Assembly (NCBI GenBank): GCA_965220985.1
Contig: OZ244854.1
Location: 62,001-126,000 of the forward strand
Direction of reading: 5' to 3'
DNA length: 64,000 nt
DNA from: JAPPHA01 sp965220985
Lineage (GTDB): Bacteria; Pseudomonadota; Alphaproteobacteria; Rhodobacterales; Rhodobacteraceae
Position 1 is the stretch's first letter. Every line of letters begins with the position of its first letter. A model generated the notes under the pieces. The model had not been told where the DNA came from. It did no database searches and was given only the letters and a program-made list of their open reading frames with translations. The position numbers were made by a program, and so were the translations under genes. Below are positions 1 to 8,406 of this stretch, one piece after another.

Positions 1-1326
1 CGTGTGCCCGACTCCCGACGAATGCAGGTTGAAACAATACGGCTCGCCTGAGATCGCCCGACCGATCACCAGCGGTGGCGAATTTTTCGGAAACTCCCGG
101 CAATTGACGGTGGTGTCGCCCTGCCAGACGGTCGAGAGCGGGATCATGTCCGCAAAGTTCAGGCTCGAAAGGATCGGTCGCCTCGGATTGCGATGCGGAT
201 GTCCAGGCAAGTGTCCGATGAACGCTTCGAGCGCGTTGCAGGTCTCGACCCGTGCCTCGAAACCGCGTTCGAGCAGCGCCTCGGCAACGTCGCGGGCCGC
301 TGACATGACCTCGTCGCGGGACCCGCCGATCTCGCCGAAAATGACGATGACGCCGTTGAAGATTCCAAAGGTGACCTCGCCGGACCCAACCTCGGCGACA
401 GCAACGTCAGTGTCGGCCACCATCGACACAGCGTGGGAATCGACCGGTGCGGTGTCGACCGCAAAAGCCTGCGCGACCAGCGATTGCTGACCCTGCGACC
501 AGAATCGCCGTCGTCGATGCAGCTCCGCCCGACTTCGATTGTTGCCAAGGCAGACAAAACGGGACGACCATTGGTACGTGAACCCGAAGCCCTGCAGCAC
601 CTCCAGAACGCCCGGTTCGGTGAACGGCGGGTAGCCGTCGATCGCGACCACTGCCGTCCACCGGTCGTTGATTTCGATGATGTCGTGGATGCGTTCCTGC
701 CGGAAGCTCGGCGCGATCATGACGTCGAGATACGGACACCCCGCATCGACGGGGTTTCGCGGCCTGTGGTCCGCCCCGCGCACGCACGACGACAAATGTC
801 CGACGAGTTCGTCCACCAGCACGGATCGTCCGCTGGCGCGGTGTTCCGAACGGGTTCGAAGACGCCGCAAGTCGAAGGCTCCGGCAAACCGGGTCTCGAC
901 GGAACTGCACTGGGCCTCGAACGCTTCCACCCGGGCCGACAAGGGTCCCTTGAGGTCGAGATTCGACGACTGCAGCGTCAGGTGAATGATGTTCGTGAAC
1001 AAGGCGCCACCAGTTTCGAGCAGGCTGCGCCGCTCGATCTGGAGGACCTTCAGGGCATCAGCGGCAAATTCGTCCTCGTGACCGCAGTTCAGCTTGACCG
1101 CACGCCGACGAAAATCGACCCAAAAGGCAAACCCTTCGCCAAAGCCGGTCAATGCCTGGCTCAGCTGCTTCGTCTGGTGTGATCTCTCCTCCATCGAGAG
1201 GCTCTCCGTGTCGCGTCCTTGAACCTCCCAGGCGGCAAGCATCGAGCCGTCCTTGCAGACGACGACGCCCGGCGCGACCGAAGCGCCCCAGTTGAGCAAG
1301 TCCGAAAACGTCTTTCGCGGACGCAT
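1..1326 (-). CDS. trbE: VirB4/TrbE-family T4SS ATPase, N-terminal part (cut by window edge)
   Basis: This leftward reading frame starts at ATG 1326 and stays open to base 1, giving 442 residues without a stop. The start RKTFSDLLNWGASVAPGVV and the stretch SGVGHT at the edge match the part of TrbE/VirB4 proteins just before Walker A, so the P-loop should lie immediately left of the window. VirB4 proteins are cytoplasmic/inner-membrane ATPases that energise pilin extraction and substrate transfer in conjugative type IV secretion. The gene begins 9 bp after the secretin stop and is probably last in a leftward operon with the TcpQ-like protein and secretin. A VirB4 gene directly behind a type IVb pilus secretin is an unusual arrangement. 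The family call is firm; the subfamily (TrbE) is inferred. Confidence 0.85.
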   Translation of the reverse strand, partial: MRPRKTFSDLLNWGASVAPGVVVCKDGSMLAAWEVQGRDTESLSMEERSHQTKQLSQALTGFGEGFAFWVDFRRRAVKLNCGHEDEFAADALKVLQIERRSLLETGGALFTNIIHLTLQSSNLDLKGPLSARVEAFEAQCSSVETRFAGAFDLRRLRTRSEHRASGRSVLVDELVGHLSSCVRGADHRPRNPVDAGCPYLDVMIAPSFRQERIHDIIEINDRWTAVVAIDGYPPFTEPGVLEVLQGFGFTYQWSSRFVCLGNNRSRAELHRRRRFWSQGQQSLVAQAFAVDTAPVDSHAVSMVADTDVAVAEVGSGEVTFGIFNGVIVIFGEIGGSRDEVMSAARDVAEALLERGFEARVETCNALEAFIGHLPGHPHRNPRRPILSSLNFADMIPLSTVWQGDTTVNCREFPKNSPPLVIGRAISGEPYCFNLHSSGVGHT

Positions 1327-1334
1327 CAGCATGA

Positions 1335-2852
1335 TCAACCGCCGATCAGGGTTGGCCGCACGAGGACGACCATCGACGTTCGGATCAGTTCAGCCTCTGC
1401 CGAGCCGCCGAGCCCAAAGAACCCGGCAACGCCCGTGCCGGTACGGCCACGGCGGACGGTTTCCTGTTCGTAGCCCCCGACGATCAAGGTCTCGCCCGGC
1501 GACAGCACCACCGTGTGTTCGACCGCCCTGTGGTCGGTTTTGGGGAGCTGGATCGACCCGAAGTCCTCGAGATTGTTGAGGCTGGCCTGCACGATCCAGA
1601 GACTGAGCTGGATCTGTTGCTCGCCGACCAGGCGCGGCAAGGCGAAGATCGAAAGCCCCGTGTCGATGCTGTCGACCTCGAGCGTTTGCGACACGTCGCC
1701 GTTGGAGTCGGTCTTCGTCGAGGACTCGCGCACGTAATGCTGCGTCGACAGCAAGGAAACCGGTGCGATCACGCCGCTCTGGCCGACGGTGTTCGTCAGT
1801 CGATAGTCGACCACGTCCTTTTCGGATGCGAGCGACCTGAAATCGATGGCCGAACCGCTGAGCCTGCCATCGACGATGGCTATGCTCCCAGCGATGCCGG
1901 AACCGGCAGCGCCATTTCCGAAGCCGGCGCGCTGTCCGAGCGAAACCCGACTGCCGTCCACCGCGCCTTGCAGGAAGGCGCCGAACCCGACGTCCCTGTC
2001 GCGATCCGCATCCACAAAATAGGTGGCAATCTCGAGACCGATTCGCTGCGAATACACATCGGAGAACTGTCCAATGATGGCGGCTGCCGATCTCTGGACG
2101 CTCGGCGGTCCGAACACCGTGATCTTGCCGACATTGGGCGACAGTGTCACCGACGCCGGTGGCGGAACGACCTGCGTCAGAGCTGTCGTGATTTCGGCCC
2201 AGGGATCGACCGTCACCGACTTGGCCGAACTGATGCTGGACGCTCCGGTGCGTATGCCCGTCACCTCGGTGCCGAGCTTCCCGGAGGTTGGCGGCAGCGG
2301 AACATCGTGGGACACGTTGATCATGCGATCGAAGCGGATTGATGATCCATCGAATGACCATGACAGATCGAAACGCGAGCCGACCCTGTCGAGCAACCGC
2401 GACAAGGGCCCGCGGTAGTCAATGACCATCGAGCCTTCGACCGGAACGTCGACCACGCCGGTTGGCGTCGGGTATGTGGTGCGAAGCGCCACATCCAAGC
2501 CGGTTGAACCGGAAATGATCGTCCGGATGTCGTCGATGTCGACGGGTGACGGGGAGGAGATCTCGATTCCGAGATCCTGTTCCAGGTGAGCCGGCAACGG
2601 TTCGCCGCGATCTTGCCGCGCGGTCTCTTCGGCATCGTCCGGTCGCTGCCTGTTTCCATAGAATGGCCGGTTCACGGTGACGACGCCTCCGCGTTGCTGG
2701 GAATCGAGCACGCCTCGGTACCGCGCCACTTCGGCCGCCAGGCTGTCGGCACGATGGTCGGCCGCTTCGAAGGTCTGACAACCCGCAAGGGTCACGAACA
2801 TCCCAACCCCTGCGAAGGCTGCCCTGGTTGCTGCTGAGACTGACCGGATCAT
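1335..2852 (-). CDS. pilN: Type IVb pilus secretin lipoprotein, PilN-like
   Basis: This 505-residue protein has a lipoprotein signal with a clear lipobox (VTLAGC, Cys about residue 25) and a secretin-type C-terminal half. The end includes VVLSPGETLIVGGYEQE and TSMVVLVRPTLIGG, typical of the secretin beta-domain. Secretins form the outer-membrane gate for type IV pili; the R64-type PilN proteins are lipoprotein secretins. Its ATG overlaps the stop of the preceding TcpQ-like gene by 4 bp, and VirB4 follows 9 bp downstream, so the three are translationally coupled. The likely role is to let the thin pilus encoded at 40.5-51.5 kb cross the outer membrane. Confidence 0.88.
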   Translation of the reverse strand: MIRSVSAATRAAFAGVGMFVTLAGCQTFEAADHRADSLAAEVARYRGVLDSQQRGGVVTVNRPFYGNRQRPDDAEETARQDRGEPLPAHLEQDLGIEISSPSPVDIDDIRTIISGSTGLDVALRTTYPTPTGVVDVPVEGSMVIDYRGPLSRLLDRVGSRFDLSWSFDGSSIRFDRMINVSHDVPLPPTSGKLGTEVTGIRTGASSISSAKSVTVDPWAEITTALTQVVPPPASVTLSPNVGKITVFGPPSVQRSAAAIIGQFSDVYSQRIGLEIATYFVDADRDRDVGFGAFLQGAVDGSRVSLGQRAGFGNGAAGSGIAGSIAIVDGRLSGSAIDFRSLASEKDVVDYRLTNTVGQSGVIAPVSLLSTQHYVRESSTKTDSNGDVSQTLEVDSIDTGLSIFALPRLVGEQQIQLSLWIVQASLNNLEDFGSIQLPKTDHRAVEHTVVLSPGETLIVGGYEQETVRRGRTGTGVAGFFGLGGSAEAELIRTSMVVLVRPTLIGG

Positions 2853-3805
2853 CGCGCCGATCCAATTCGAATGACATTGTTCGCGTGAGCAACCAGCAGC
2901 GGTGAATGGGGACCTGTTCCGAACCCCTTCACGACCTCCTCAAGTGCGAGATTGAATGTTCCTTCGAACGAGAACCCGACCTCGAAGCGCCAGTCGCCGC
3001 GATCCTCGATGACGATCTGATGGTCGGCCTCTTCACCCCATCTCTTGAGCACGTCGATCAGGAATTCGCCCTTGCTGGCTTTCCATATCGGTACCGGAAT
3101 CGGGTCAGGCGGCTTGGGCGGCGACGCCACGCTCGGTTCAGGCTTCGTTGCCTGCGACCGATCTCCACCGAACAGCCGACTCAACCAGCCGCCGTTCGAA
3201 CGTTTTGCGGGATCAGGTGGGCTCTTCGCAGAATTCGGTGTCGGCGCTTCGGCACCGAGGCCTCGGCACGGGATGACAACCACGTCCCCCAGTTTCAGCG
3301 CTTTCGGGTTCCTGGCGATCTTCGGATTGAGTTGGGCAATCGCCGGGAACTTCGCCGGCGATCCCAGGTAGCGGGCAGCAATGCCTGAAAGCGTGTCGCC
3401 GGGGGCGATCGTGTGGCGGGGACATTGCTGGCTGTTGCCATCGCCTCCAGCCGCAGGCGTTCGCCCTGCTGCAGGAGCGTGTCTCCCATCCGGAACCCCG
3501 CCATCACCGGCAGAAACCGAATCGCTTCGCGTGGTTTTGGCTTCGACTAAATCGGATGCCGTCGAATCACCCTGCCGAACCGACGCGATTCCCCTAATGC
3601 GCCCCGGATCGGCCCAGTCCGGGCAACGAATCAGCGGGCCGAGGGATCCTGCGGGCGCAGGGATCGCGGCGACGGAGAGTACGAGTACCCCCGCTCCGAG
3701 CCCGCATAGACGTCCCCGACTCTTTCGAGAAACCGCTTTTCTACCAAACTTTTCAATGCGGTATTCGCCGCAGTGCGAGACAGATCCAGAACTTGCATCA
3801 CCCAT
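2849..3805 (-). CDS. LysM-containing TcpQ/PilL-like pilus periplasmic protein
   Basis: The 318-residue product has a hydrophobic signal-like segment at about residues 34-53. A LysM module follows (HTIAPGDTLSGIAARYLG, about 130-180), then a Pro-rich linker. The C-terminal domain begins near WKASKGEFLIDVLKRWG and resembles TcpQ/PilL C-terminal domains that assist the secretin. LysM binds peptidoglycan, so the protein probably anchors the secretin in the periplasm. The only standard start is ATG 3805, which makes the gene overlap the upstream wHTH gene by 175 bp on the same strand in a different frame; the region between 3805 and the signal segment has no ATG, GTG or TTG alternative. It overlaps the secretin start by 4 bp. 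Confidence 0.72.
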   Translation of the reverse strand: MGDASSGSVSHCGEYRIEKFGRKAVSRKSRGRLCGLGAGVLVLSVAAIPAPAGSLGPLIRCPDWADPGRIRGIASVRQGDSTASDLVEAKTTRSDSVSAGDGGVPDGRHAPAAGRTPAAGGDGNSQQCPRHTIAPGDTLSGIAARYLGSPAKFPAIAQLNPKIARNPKALKLGDVVVIPCRGLGAEAPTPNSAKSPPDPAKRSNGGWLSRLFGGDRSQATKPEPSVASPPKPPDPIPVPIWKASKGEFLIDVLKRWGEEADHQIVIEDRGDWRFEVGFSFEGTFNLALEEVVKGFGTGPHSPLLVAHANNVIRIGSAR

Positions 3806-3948
3806 TCGATCTTCACGGGTATCGCGTCCTTGGCCGTTGCTTCGCTGACCACCTGGTAGACCAGGGCTTGGGTGCGAAGCGCCCCCGAACGTTCACCCTT
3901 TCTCCTTCCAGCTATCAAAAACGACATTAACTCTTGCACACTGTACAT
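3631..3948 (-). CDS. Small winged-helix DNA-binding regulator
   Basis: A 105-residue protein with a helix-turn-helix core (WVMQVLDLSRTAANTALK, about residues 50-67) followed by LVEKRFLERV, which looks like the recognition helix and wing of MarR/GntR-like wHTH proteins. The C terminus is Pro/Ser-rich and low in complexity. It is the first gene of the leftward secretin/VirB4 operon, and its start lies 47 bp from the divergent trbB start, so it is well placed to control both transfer operons and itself. Its 3' third overlaps the TcpQ-like gene. Regulation of both operons is inference from position. Confidence 0.7.
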   Translation of the reverse strand: MYSVQELMSFLIAGRRKGERSGALRTQALVYQVVSEATAKDAIPVKIEWVMQVLDLSRTAANTALKSLVEKRFLERVGDVYAGSERGYSYSPSPRSLRPQDPSAR

Positions 3949-3953
3949 TTCGA

Positions 3954-3980
3954 TGTCAATCTCCCGTTATCGAGTTTTTG
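3954..3980 (+). promoter_or_regulatory. 27-bp element shared with the 51.5-kb control region
   Basis: The sequence reads TGTCAA, three bases, CCCGT, one base, ATCGA, one base, TTTTTG. The same blocks with the same spacing occur at 51502-51528, the other divergent transfer control region. Here the element ends 15 bp before the trbB ATG and starts 5 bp from the wHTH start codon. It is probably an operator or promoter core used to co-regulate both transfer operons, perhaps bound by the adjacent wHTH protein (inference). Confidence 0.6.
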
Positions 3981-3995
3981 AAAGAAGGTGACTTC

Positions 3996-4910
3996 ATGGC
4001 TGATGTGGAGACATTATCCGTCCCCAAGACGATTCCTGCAATGCTGCATCCGGTCAGCGCCCTGCTGAATGATCCGGAAGTCATTGAAATTTCATTGAAT
4101 CCTGATGGAAACATGTTTGTTCAGCGTTTTGGCTCCAGGACCATGGCAGAGCGCGGCTGCAGCGCTGCGGACGCCGAATCGATGATTCGCTGGTGCGCGA
4201 GCGGGCAAGACCGAATCATCGACAGGACTTCGCCTATAGTGTCAGGAACAGTGCCGGGATTCGCACACAGGATCGAGGCATTGCTTCCGCCCGTGGTCCT
4301 CGCGCCCGTTTTTTCGATTCGCCGTCACGGCGAAACACCGATCGAGCTTTCGATGTTCGACTGGGGAACCGAACGCGAAGACGAGATCGACCGCATGACG
4401 GCGATGATCAACTGCATCGTCAGCGCTCGGAAGAACATGGTGGTGTGCGGCGCGACAGGCTCTGGAAAGACCTCTTTTGCCAACGCCTGCCTGCGGGTGG
4501 TTGCGAGGATCTGTCCCGAAGAAAGAATCGTGATCATCGAGGACACGCCGGAGCTCAAGTCCGAACTTGCGAACACCGTCTCTTTGCGCAGCTGCGACAC
4601 CATCGATCAGCAACGACTGCTCGTATCAACCCTGCGGCTGGCGCCCGATCGAATCATTGTCGGCGAATGCCGTGATGGCGCCGCAGCGCTGACCATGCTT
4701 CGTGCATGGAACACGGGGCATCGCGGCGGCATCACGACACTGCACGCGAACAGCGCCAAGGAAGTGGTCTCGCGACTCGACATGCTGTGTTCCGAGATCG
4801 CCCCCACCAGCCAGGAAGCGCTGATCAGGGCGACCATCGATATCGTCGTTTTCCTCGAACGCGGCGCCGGCAAGCCGGTCGTCAGGGAGATACTGGAGGT
4901 CAAGTCATGA
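3996..4910 (+). CDS. trbB: TrbB/VirB11-type secretion ATPase
   Basis: A 304-residue hexameric traffic ATPase of the T4SS. Walker A GATGSGKTS lies at about residues 151-159, followed by the Asp box (IVIIEDTPELKS) and Walker B/His box (IIVGECRDGAA, GGITTLHANSAKE). VirB11 proteins switch the secretion apparatus between pilus assembly and DNA transfer at the inner membrane. ATG 3996 is chosen over TTG 3978 because the first fully conserved segment follows it and GAAGG lies at a suitable distance. It is first in the rightward operon; its stop overlaps the trbC start (ATGA). Confidence 0.93.
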   Translation: MADVETLSVPKTIPAMLHPVSALLNDPEVIEISLNPDGNMFVQRFGSRTMAERGCSAADAESMIRWCASGQDRIIDRTSPIVSGTVPGFAHRIEALLPPVVLAPVFSIRRHGETPIELSMFDWGTEREDEIDRMTAMINCIVSARKNMVVCGATGSGKTSFANACLRVVARICPEERIVIIEDTPELKSELANTVSLRSCDTIDQQRLLVSTLRLAPDRIIVGECRDGAAALTMLRAWNTGHRGGITTLHANSAKEVVSRLDMLCSEIAPTSQEALIRATIDIVVFLERGAGKPVVREILEVKS

Positions 4911-5299
4911 CAACACCCCGTCAACCGCGAACTGTCGGACGCCAATGGCGTTCGCGACTGCTGGCCACTGTGGCCGGTATCACGACACTTGCGGCGAGCA
5001 GTCCCGCCGTTGCGGCCGGAACCGCGATGCCGTGGGACGGACCACTCGAGCGGATCGTCGACAATCTGACGGGTCCGTTTGCACTCGCCGTCGGCGTGCT
5101 GGGGCTCGTCGTTCTCGCCGTGCGGATACTGTTTGGCGAGCAGTTCGGTCAGTTCGCCCGTTCGATCATCAACGTCATCATTGCCGTTGCGATGATCACC
5201 GGCGGCGCCGGCCTGCTCAGAGCGCTCATTCCGAACGCCAGCGGCGCATCCTATTCGATCGACGCACCTGCCGACGCCCCATCCGATCCAGACCTGTGA
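4907..5299 (+). CDS. trbC: TrbC/VirB2 conjugative pilin
   Basis: A 130-residue preprotein with a long basic leader and signal peptide (about residues 1-37, ending SSPAVAA). Two hydrophobic helices follow (about 53-74 and 88-106), joined by a short loop containing FGEQFGQFARS. This layout is diagnostic of TrbC/VirB2 pilins, which form the conjugative T4SS pilus after signal cleavage. The start overlaps the trbB stop and trbG follows 7 bp downstream. It is separate from the class IVb pilin at 47.4-48.0 kb, so the element appears to encode two kinds of pilus. Confidence 0.88.
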   Translation: MTTPRQPRTVGRQWRSRLLATVAGITTLAASSPAVAAGTAMPWDGPLERIVDNLTGPFALAVGVLGLVVLAVRILFGEQFGQFARSIINVIIAVAMITGGAGLLRALIPNASGASYSIDAPADAPSDPDL

Positions 5300-5306
5300 T
5301 CGAGCG

Positions 5307-6179
5307 ATGAGACTCCCCGCACTATTGGCGCTCGTCACTGCTTCCGTCGCCACCGCCCCAGGCGGTTGCCAGGCTGATACCCTGGCAATCGCCTCGATCG
5401 CTGCACAGGCACAGGTCCAGGATGCGTGGCAGGCGCAGCCCGCAACCGCCGCTCTGGGCGAGGCAGGTCGCGTCGTGCTCACCTATGGCGAAGCACCGGT
5501 CGCTCTCGTCTGCGCACCGCTCCACATCTGCGCGATCGAGTTCGGACCGGGCGAAGAATTCCACGACACGCCGTCGATTTCGGATTCGGTGCGCTGGCAC
5601 GTCGAAGTGCGCGAGGGGTACGCGCTTGGATCCCGGCGGCAGTATCTCATTCTCAAGCCGACAAGGAGCGCCGAACACGCCGTGCTGACCGCATTCACGA
5701 ACAGGAGGTTCTACTCCATCCGGCTCGTTCCGGATCCCTTGAACTACACGCCCGTTCTTTCGTTCCGCTATCCCGACGAGGAACTGGAACAGGTCCGAAC
5801 CCGGATCGAGGAACAGCAAGCCAAGGCGAAACAATCGCGCGAACTCGCCGAAGCCGCCCGCGAAGCGGTCATCGACAGGACCGGCGTCGAGACCGGCAAG
5901 GGGCTTGTCGCGGCAGGCGATCTGAACTTCGACTATCTGATCGCTGGCAAGGCCGAATTCGCCCCCCAGCGGATCTTTGACGATGGCAGCCAGACATACG
6001 TCGAGTTGCCCAAGTCATGGAATGGCGAACTGCCGGTGTTTCATGCCGGTTCCGCCGGGACCGACCGCGTGGTCAACTACCGGGTCGACGGGCGCAGATA
6101 CGAAATCGACGGCGTCTTCGACGCCGCCACCCTCCGACTCGGCAAGGAGTCGATCAGAATCAGGCGGGTTTCCGAATGA
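5307..6179 (+). CDS. trbG: TrbG/VirB9 outer-membrane-complex protein
   Basis: A 290-residue exported protein with an N-terminal signal peptide. The N-terminal domain includes VALVCAPLHICAIEFGPGE, the VirB9/TrbG signature where the channel-core protein begins. A Lys/Arg/Glu-rich linker with coiled-coil character follows (EQVRTRIEEQQAKAKQSREL, about 152-171), then the C-terminal O-layer domain with FDYLIAGKAEFAPQRIFDDG and VNYRVDGRRYEIDGVFD. VirB9 forms the outer-membrane core complex with VirB7- and VirB10-like partners. Its stop overlaps the start of the trbH-like lipoprotein gene. Confidence 0.9.
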   Translation: MRLPALLALVTASVATAPGGCQADTLAIASIAAQAQVQDAWQAQPATAALGEAGRVVLTYGEAPVALVCAPLHICAIEFGPGEEFHDTPSISDSVRWHVEVREGYALGSRRQYLILKPTRSAEHAVLTAFTNRRFYSIRLVPDPLNYTPVLSFRYPDEELEQVRTRIEEQQAKAKQSRELAEAAREAVIDRTGVETGKGLVAAGDLNFDYLIAGKAEFAPQRIFDDGSQTYVELPKSWNGELPVFHAGSAGTDRVVNYRVDGRRYEIDGVFDAATLRLGKESIRIRRVSE

Positions 6180-6661
6180 CTCGCAGGGCCAAAATCGGGG
6201 CAGGCATTCTGCTGATCCTCGTGCTGCTGCCGGGATGCTCGTCGCTCCCTTGGGAATCCGGATCGCGCAGCAAGGTATTGCTTGACGAGGCCCAGAGCTG
6301 CGCGGTCGGTCATGATCTTGCCCGCACGATCGCCGGTGCCGTTTCCGCAAGAGCCAACGTTCTGGTGTCGCCGAAAGGACCGACACCGTGCGAGCAATAC
6401 TCTCTTCACTATCTGCGGCGCGCAGGTTTCGCGATCGACCCGTCCGGTCGGTCGCCCACGTTCGACATCGATCTTCAAGCCGTCAGCGACACGGAGTTCC
6501 AGGCGACGGCCTCGATCGGTCCGACGATTCAGGTCTCACGCATCTACGTGCGCGGAGACGGCGGCGTGTACCCGGTCAGCCCGGCATCCGTCATTCGGCA
6601 CGCAAGCCAATCTCCTTGGCGCGCTCCCTTGGAGCACATGCAACGTGAATCCGGTTCATAA
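6176..6661 (+). CDS. trbH: TrbH-like conjugal transfer lipoprotein
   Basis: A 161-residue lipoprotein with signal peptide and lipobox LLPGCSS (Cys about residue 21). Its position between TrbG and TrbD and its size match TrbH/VirB7-like lipoproteins that stabilise the outer-membrane core complex. The mature part has no other obvious motif. The start overlaps the trbG stop and the 3' end overlaps the trbD start by 17 bp, indicating coupled translation. The exact family assignment rests mainly on lipobox, size and synteny. Confidence 0.68.
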   Translation: MTRRAKIGAGILLILVLLPGCSSLPWESGSRSKVLLDEAQSCAVGHDLARTIAGAVSARANVLVSPKGPTPCEQYSLHYLRRAGFAIDPSGRSPTFDIDLQAVSDTEFQATASIGPTIQVSRIYVRGDGGVYPVSPASVIRHASQSPWRAPLEHMQRESGS

Positions 6662-6935
6662 GTCTCTCGTCCGTCCGATCTTGCTCGGCGGCATGGAACG
6701 GGTGCCACTCGTCATCGTCCTGTTCGTGGCGGGGTTGCTCGTCCTTCTTCAGACACCGGTTTCGGTTGCGATCGGCCTGTTGACCGCAGGCATCGGCGTC
6801 ATCGTTCTGAGGCGAACGGCCGAGTGGGATCCGGAGTATTTTCGGGTTCTCTATCATCGGCTGAAATCCGGCCGTTACCACGGACCTGTCCCTCTCGACA
6901 TGCAACGCAAGGAGTATTCGTTCTGGCAACTGTAG
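6645..6935 (+). CDS. trbD: TrbD/VirB3 inner-membrane protein
   Basis: A 96-residue protein starting at GTG 6645 inside the end of trbH. It begins NPVHKSLVRPILLGGMER, the conserved VirB3/TrbD opening. One or two membrane segments follow (about residues 19-52), then a tail with WDPEYFRVLYHR, as in TrbD proteins. TrbD/VirB3 is an inner-membrane T4SS component working with VirB4. Here the VirB4 gene is not downstream as in trb operons but in the divergent operon at the left edge. Confidence 0.85.
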   Translation: MNPVHKSLVRPILLGGMERVPLVIVLFVAGLLVLLQTPVSVAIGLLTAGIGVIVLRRTAEWDPEYFRVLYHRLKSGRYHGPVPLDMQRKEYSFWQL

Positions 6936-8140
6936 AGACTTTCGGGCGCATCGACGCCGTTGCGGGAATCACGTGGGGCCTTCGCCGCGGACGATGGCGA
7001 TCGATCATTCTGAACCGGATCGGTCACTGCGAATTCGATGCGCAGCCGCCACCGCCACGAACCGCACCGGCCGCCGCTCTGGCGATTTCCGTCATTCGTC
7101 CGGAACACGCATCGGACGTCTGCTTCGTGGCCATGGCCAATGCCGGCGGTGATCGGTTCCTCACCGTGGTGATTGCCGATGGCGCGCCGACCGTGTTTTC
7201 GGAAGAGACCTACGACGACAGGGCGAAGTGGGATCTCGCGATCGAAGATGCGATGGCGAATTCGAGCATCAACCGGGTCTATCTGCCCGACGATTGGGAG
7301 TTCGAGCTGGATGATCCGCAGGACAGGCGCAACAAGACGTGCTGGTACGCAAGCAACGAACTTTCAGTGCCCACGGGCATCGCTCCGGTCCGCAGGCATC
7401 ACCGCTTCAGCATTCTGTTCGCGATAGCCGCGATTGCTGGCGTCGTGGCGCTCGGGGCCGTGACCACGTGGTTTGTTCATGATCGCGATGCGCGAGCAAT
7501 CAAGGCGAGCGAGATCTCGCGAACGGAAGACCGGGTCACCGAGATGTCCCGCATCGATGTCGACCCCATCATCGATCATTGCATGGAAACGCTCGGCGAG
7601 TTCTGGCCGATGGCGCCGGAATGGACACTGATCGATGAGGGTTGTGTGGTTGACCCTGCCCGACTTCCCCGCAGTCTGCCGAACATTCCCACCTCCGATG
7701 CCTTTTCCTATCGCCACTACCGGCTTGTCGGTCAGTGGAACACGTATCTCGCGGTTCATGCCGCCGAGCGCGTCACGCGAGAATTCACTGGATCAATCCA
7801 TCGCGACTCCTCCGGCATTGTTCTCTACCAGGAGATCGCTCCGAGCCGTCAGATCGTGGATCGTGGCGAACGGCCGCGGAGCGACATTGTCGCGGTCCTC
7901 GAACGGCTGTTCATCGGAAACGCCAGGATAGAAGGTGGAAACGCCGACAGGAACGGAATCGTCAACGCCTCCACCGCGCTCGACATGATTTCGGTCCTCG
8001 ACCGGATGAAAACCGACATGTTCGAGGTCGTCAGCGTCAATCGCAAACCCGATTCGAGCATTACCAACTTCCGGGTTCGTCCTGTGCGCCTGCAGGCAGA
8101 GAGGACGCATTCGATCGAGGGGGGCGACAGCGTTCGCTGA
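6923..8140 (+). CDS. pilO: PilO-like type IVb pilus accessory protein
   Basis: A product of about 405 residues. The N-terminal domain has the AVAGITWG segment and a phosphagen-like fold pattern (FLTVVIADGAPTVFSEETYD). A membrane helix lies at about residues 158-178, and the C-terminal part is periplasmic. This matches PilO2 proteins of R64-type pili, which form the inner-membrane alignment complex. The frame has no ATG, GTG or TTG near its natural beginning. A CTG at 6923 lies 8 bp after AAGGAG (6909-6914) and would give MATVETFGRIDAVAG, inside the end of trbD. It is last in the rightward operon. PilO is inferred from weak similarity plus context. Confidence 0.62.
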   Translation: MATVETFGRIDAVAGITWGLRRGRWRSIILNRIGHCEFDAQPPPPRTAPAAALAISVIRPEHASDVCFVAMANAGGDRFLTVVIADGAPTVFSEETYDDRAKWDLAIEDAMANSSINRVYLPDDWEFELDDPQDRRNKTCWYASNELSVPTGIAPVRRHHRFSILFAIAAIAGVVALGAVTTWFVHDRDARAIKASEISRTEDRVTEMSRIDVDPIIDHCMETLGEFWPMAPEWTLIDEGCVVDPARLPRSLPNIPTSDAFSYRHYRLVGQWNTYLAVHAAERVTREFTGSIHRDSSGIVLYQEIAPSRQIVDRGERPRSDIVAVLERLFIGNARIEGGNADRNGIVNASTALDMISVLDRMKTDMFEVVSVNRKPDSSITNFRVRPVRLQAERTHSIEGGDSVR

Positions 8141-8406
8141 CAGGCCGATTGCGCCTCAATGGCCGCTCGTGAGTTCCGCAGAGTCACGGCCTTGAATTCC
8201 GCTGGATTCGAGGTTGGTTGACCGCCGCAAGCGTGATGCTTGTTGGCGTTGTCGAGGACTCGCCAGCAGGATTCCTGACCCGGACCGCGAAACCCGGGCA
8301 TAGTCTCCCGACGAGAGATGGAACTTCTGGCGGCTGATCACTGATGAAGTCGCGCAAGGAGACTGGTTTCCATCAGGTGAATTCGCGATACGGTTGGCTT
8401 GATGCC

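Noticed and set aside
433..1182. 249-residue rightward open frame at the left edge
   Set aside because: It is antisense to the VirB4/TrbE gene, whose leftward translation is clearly homologous.
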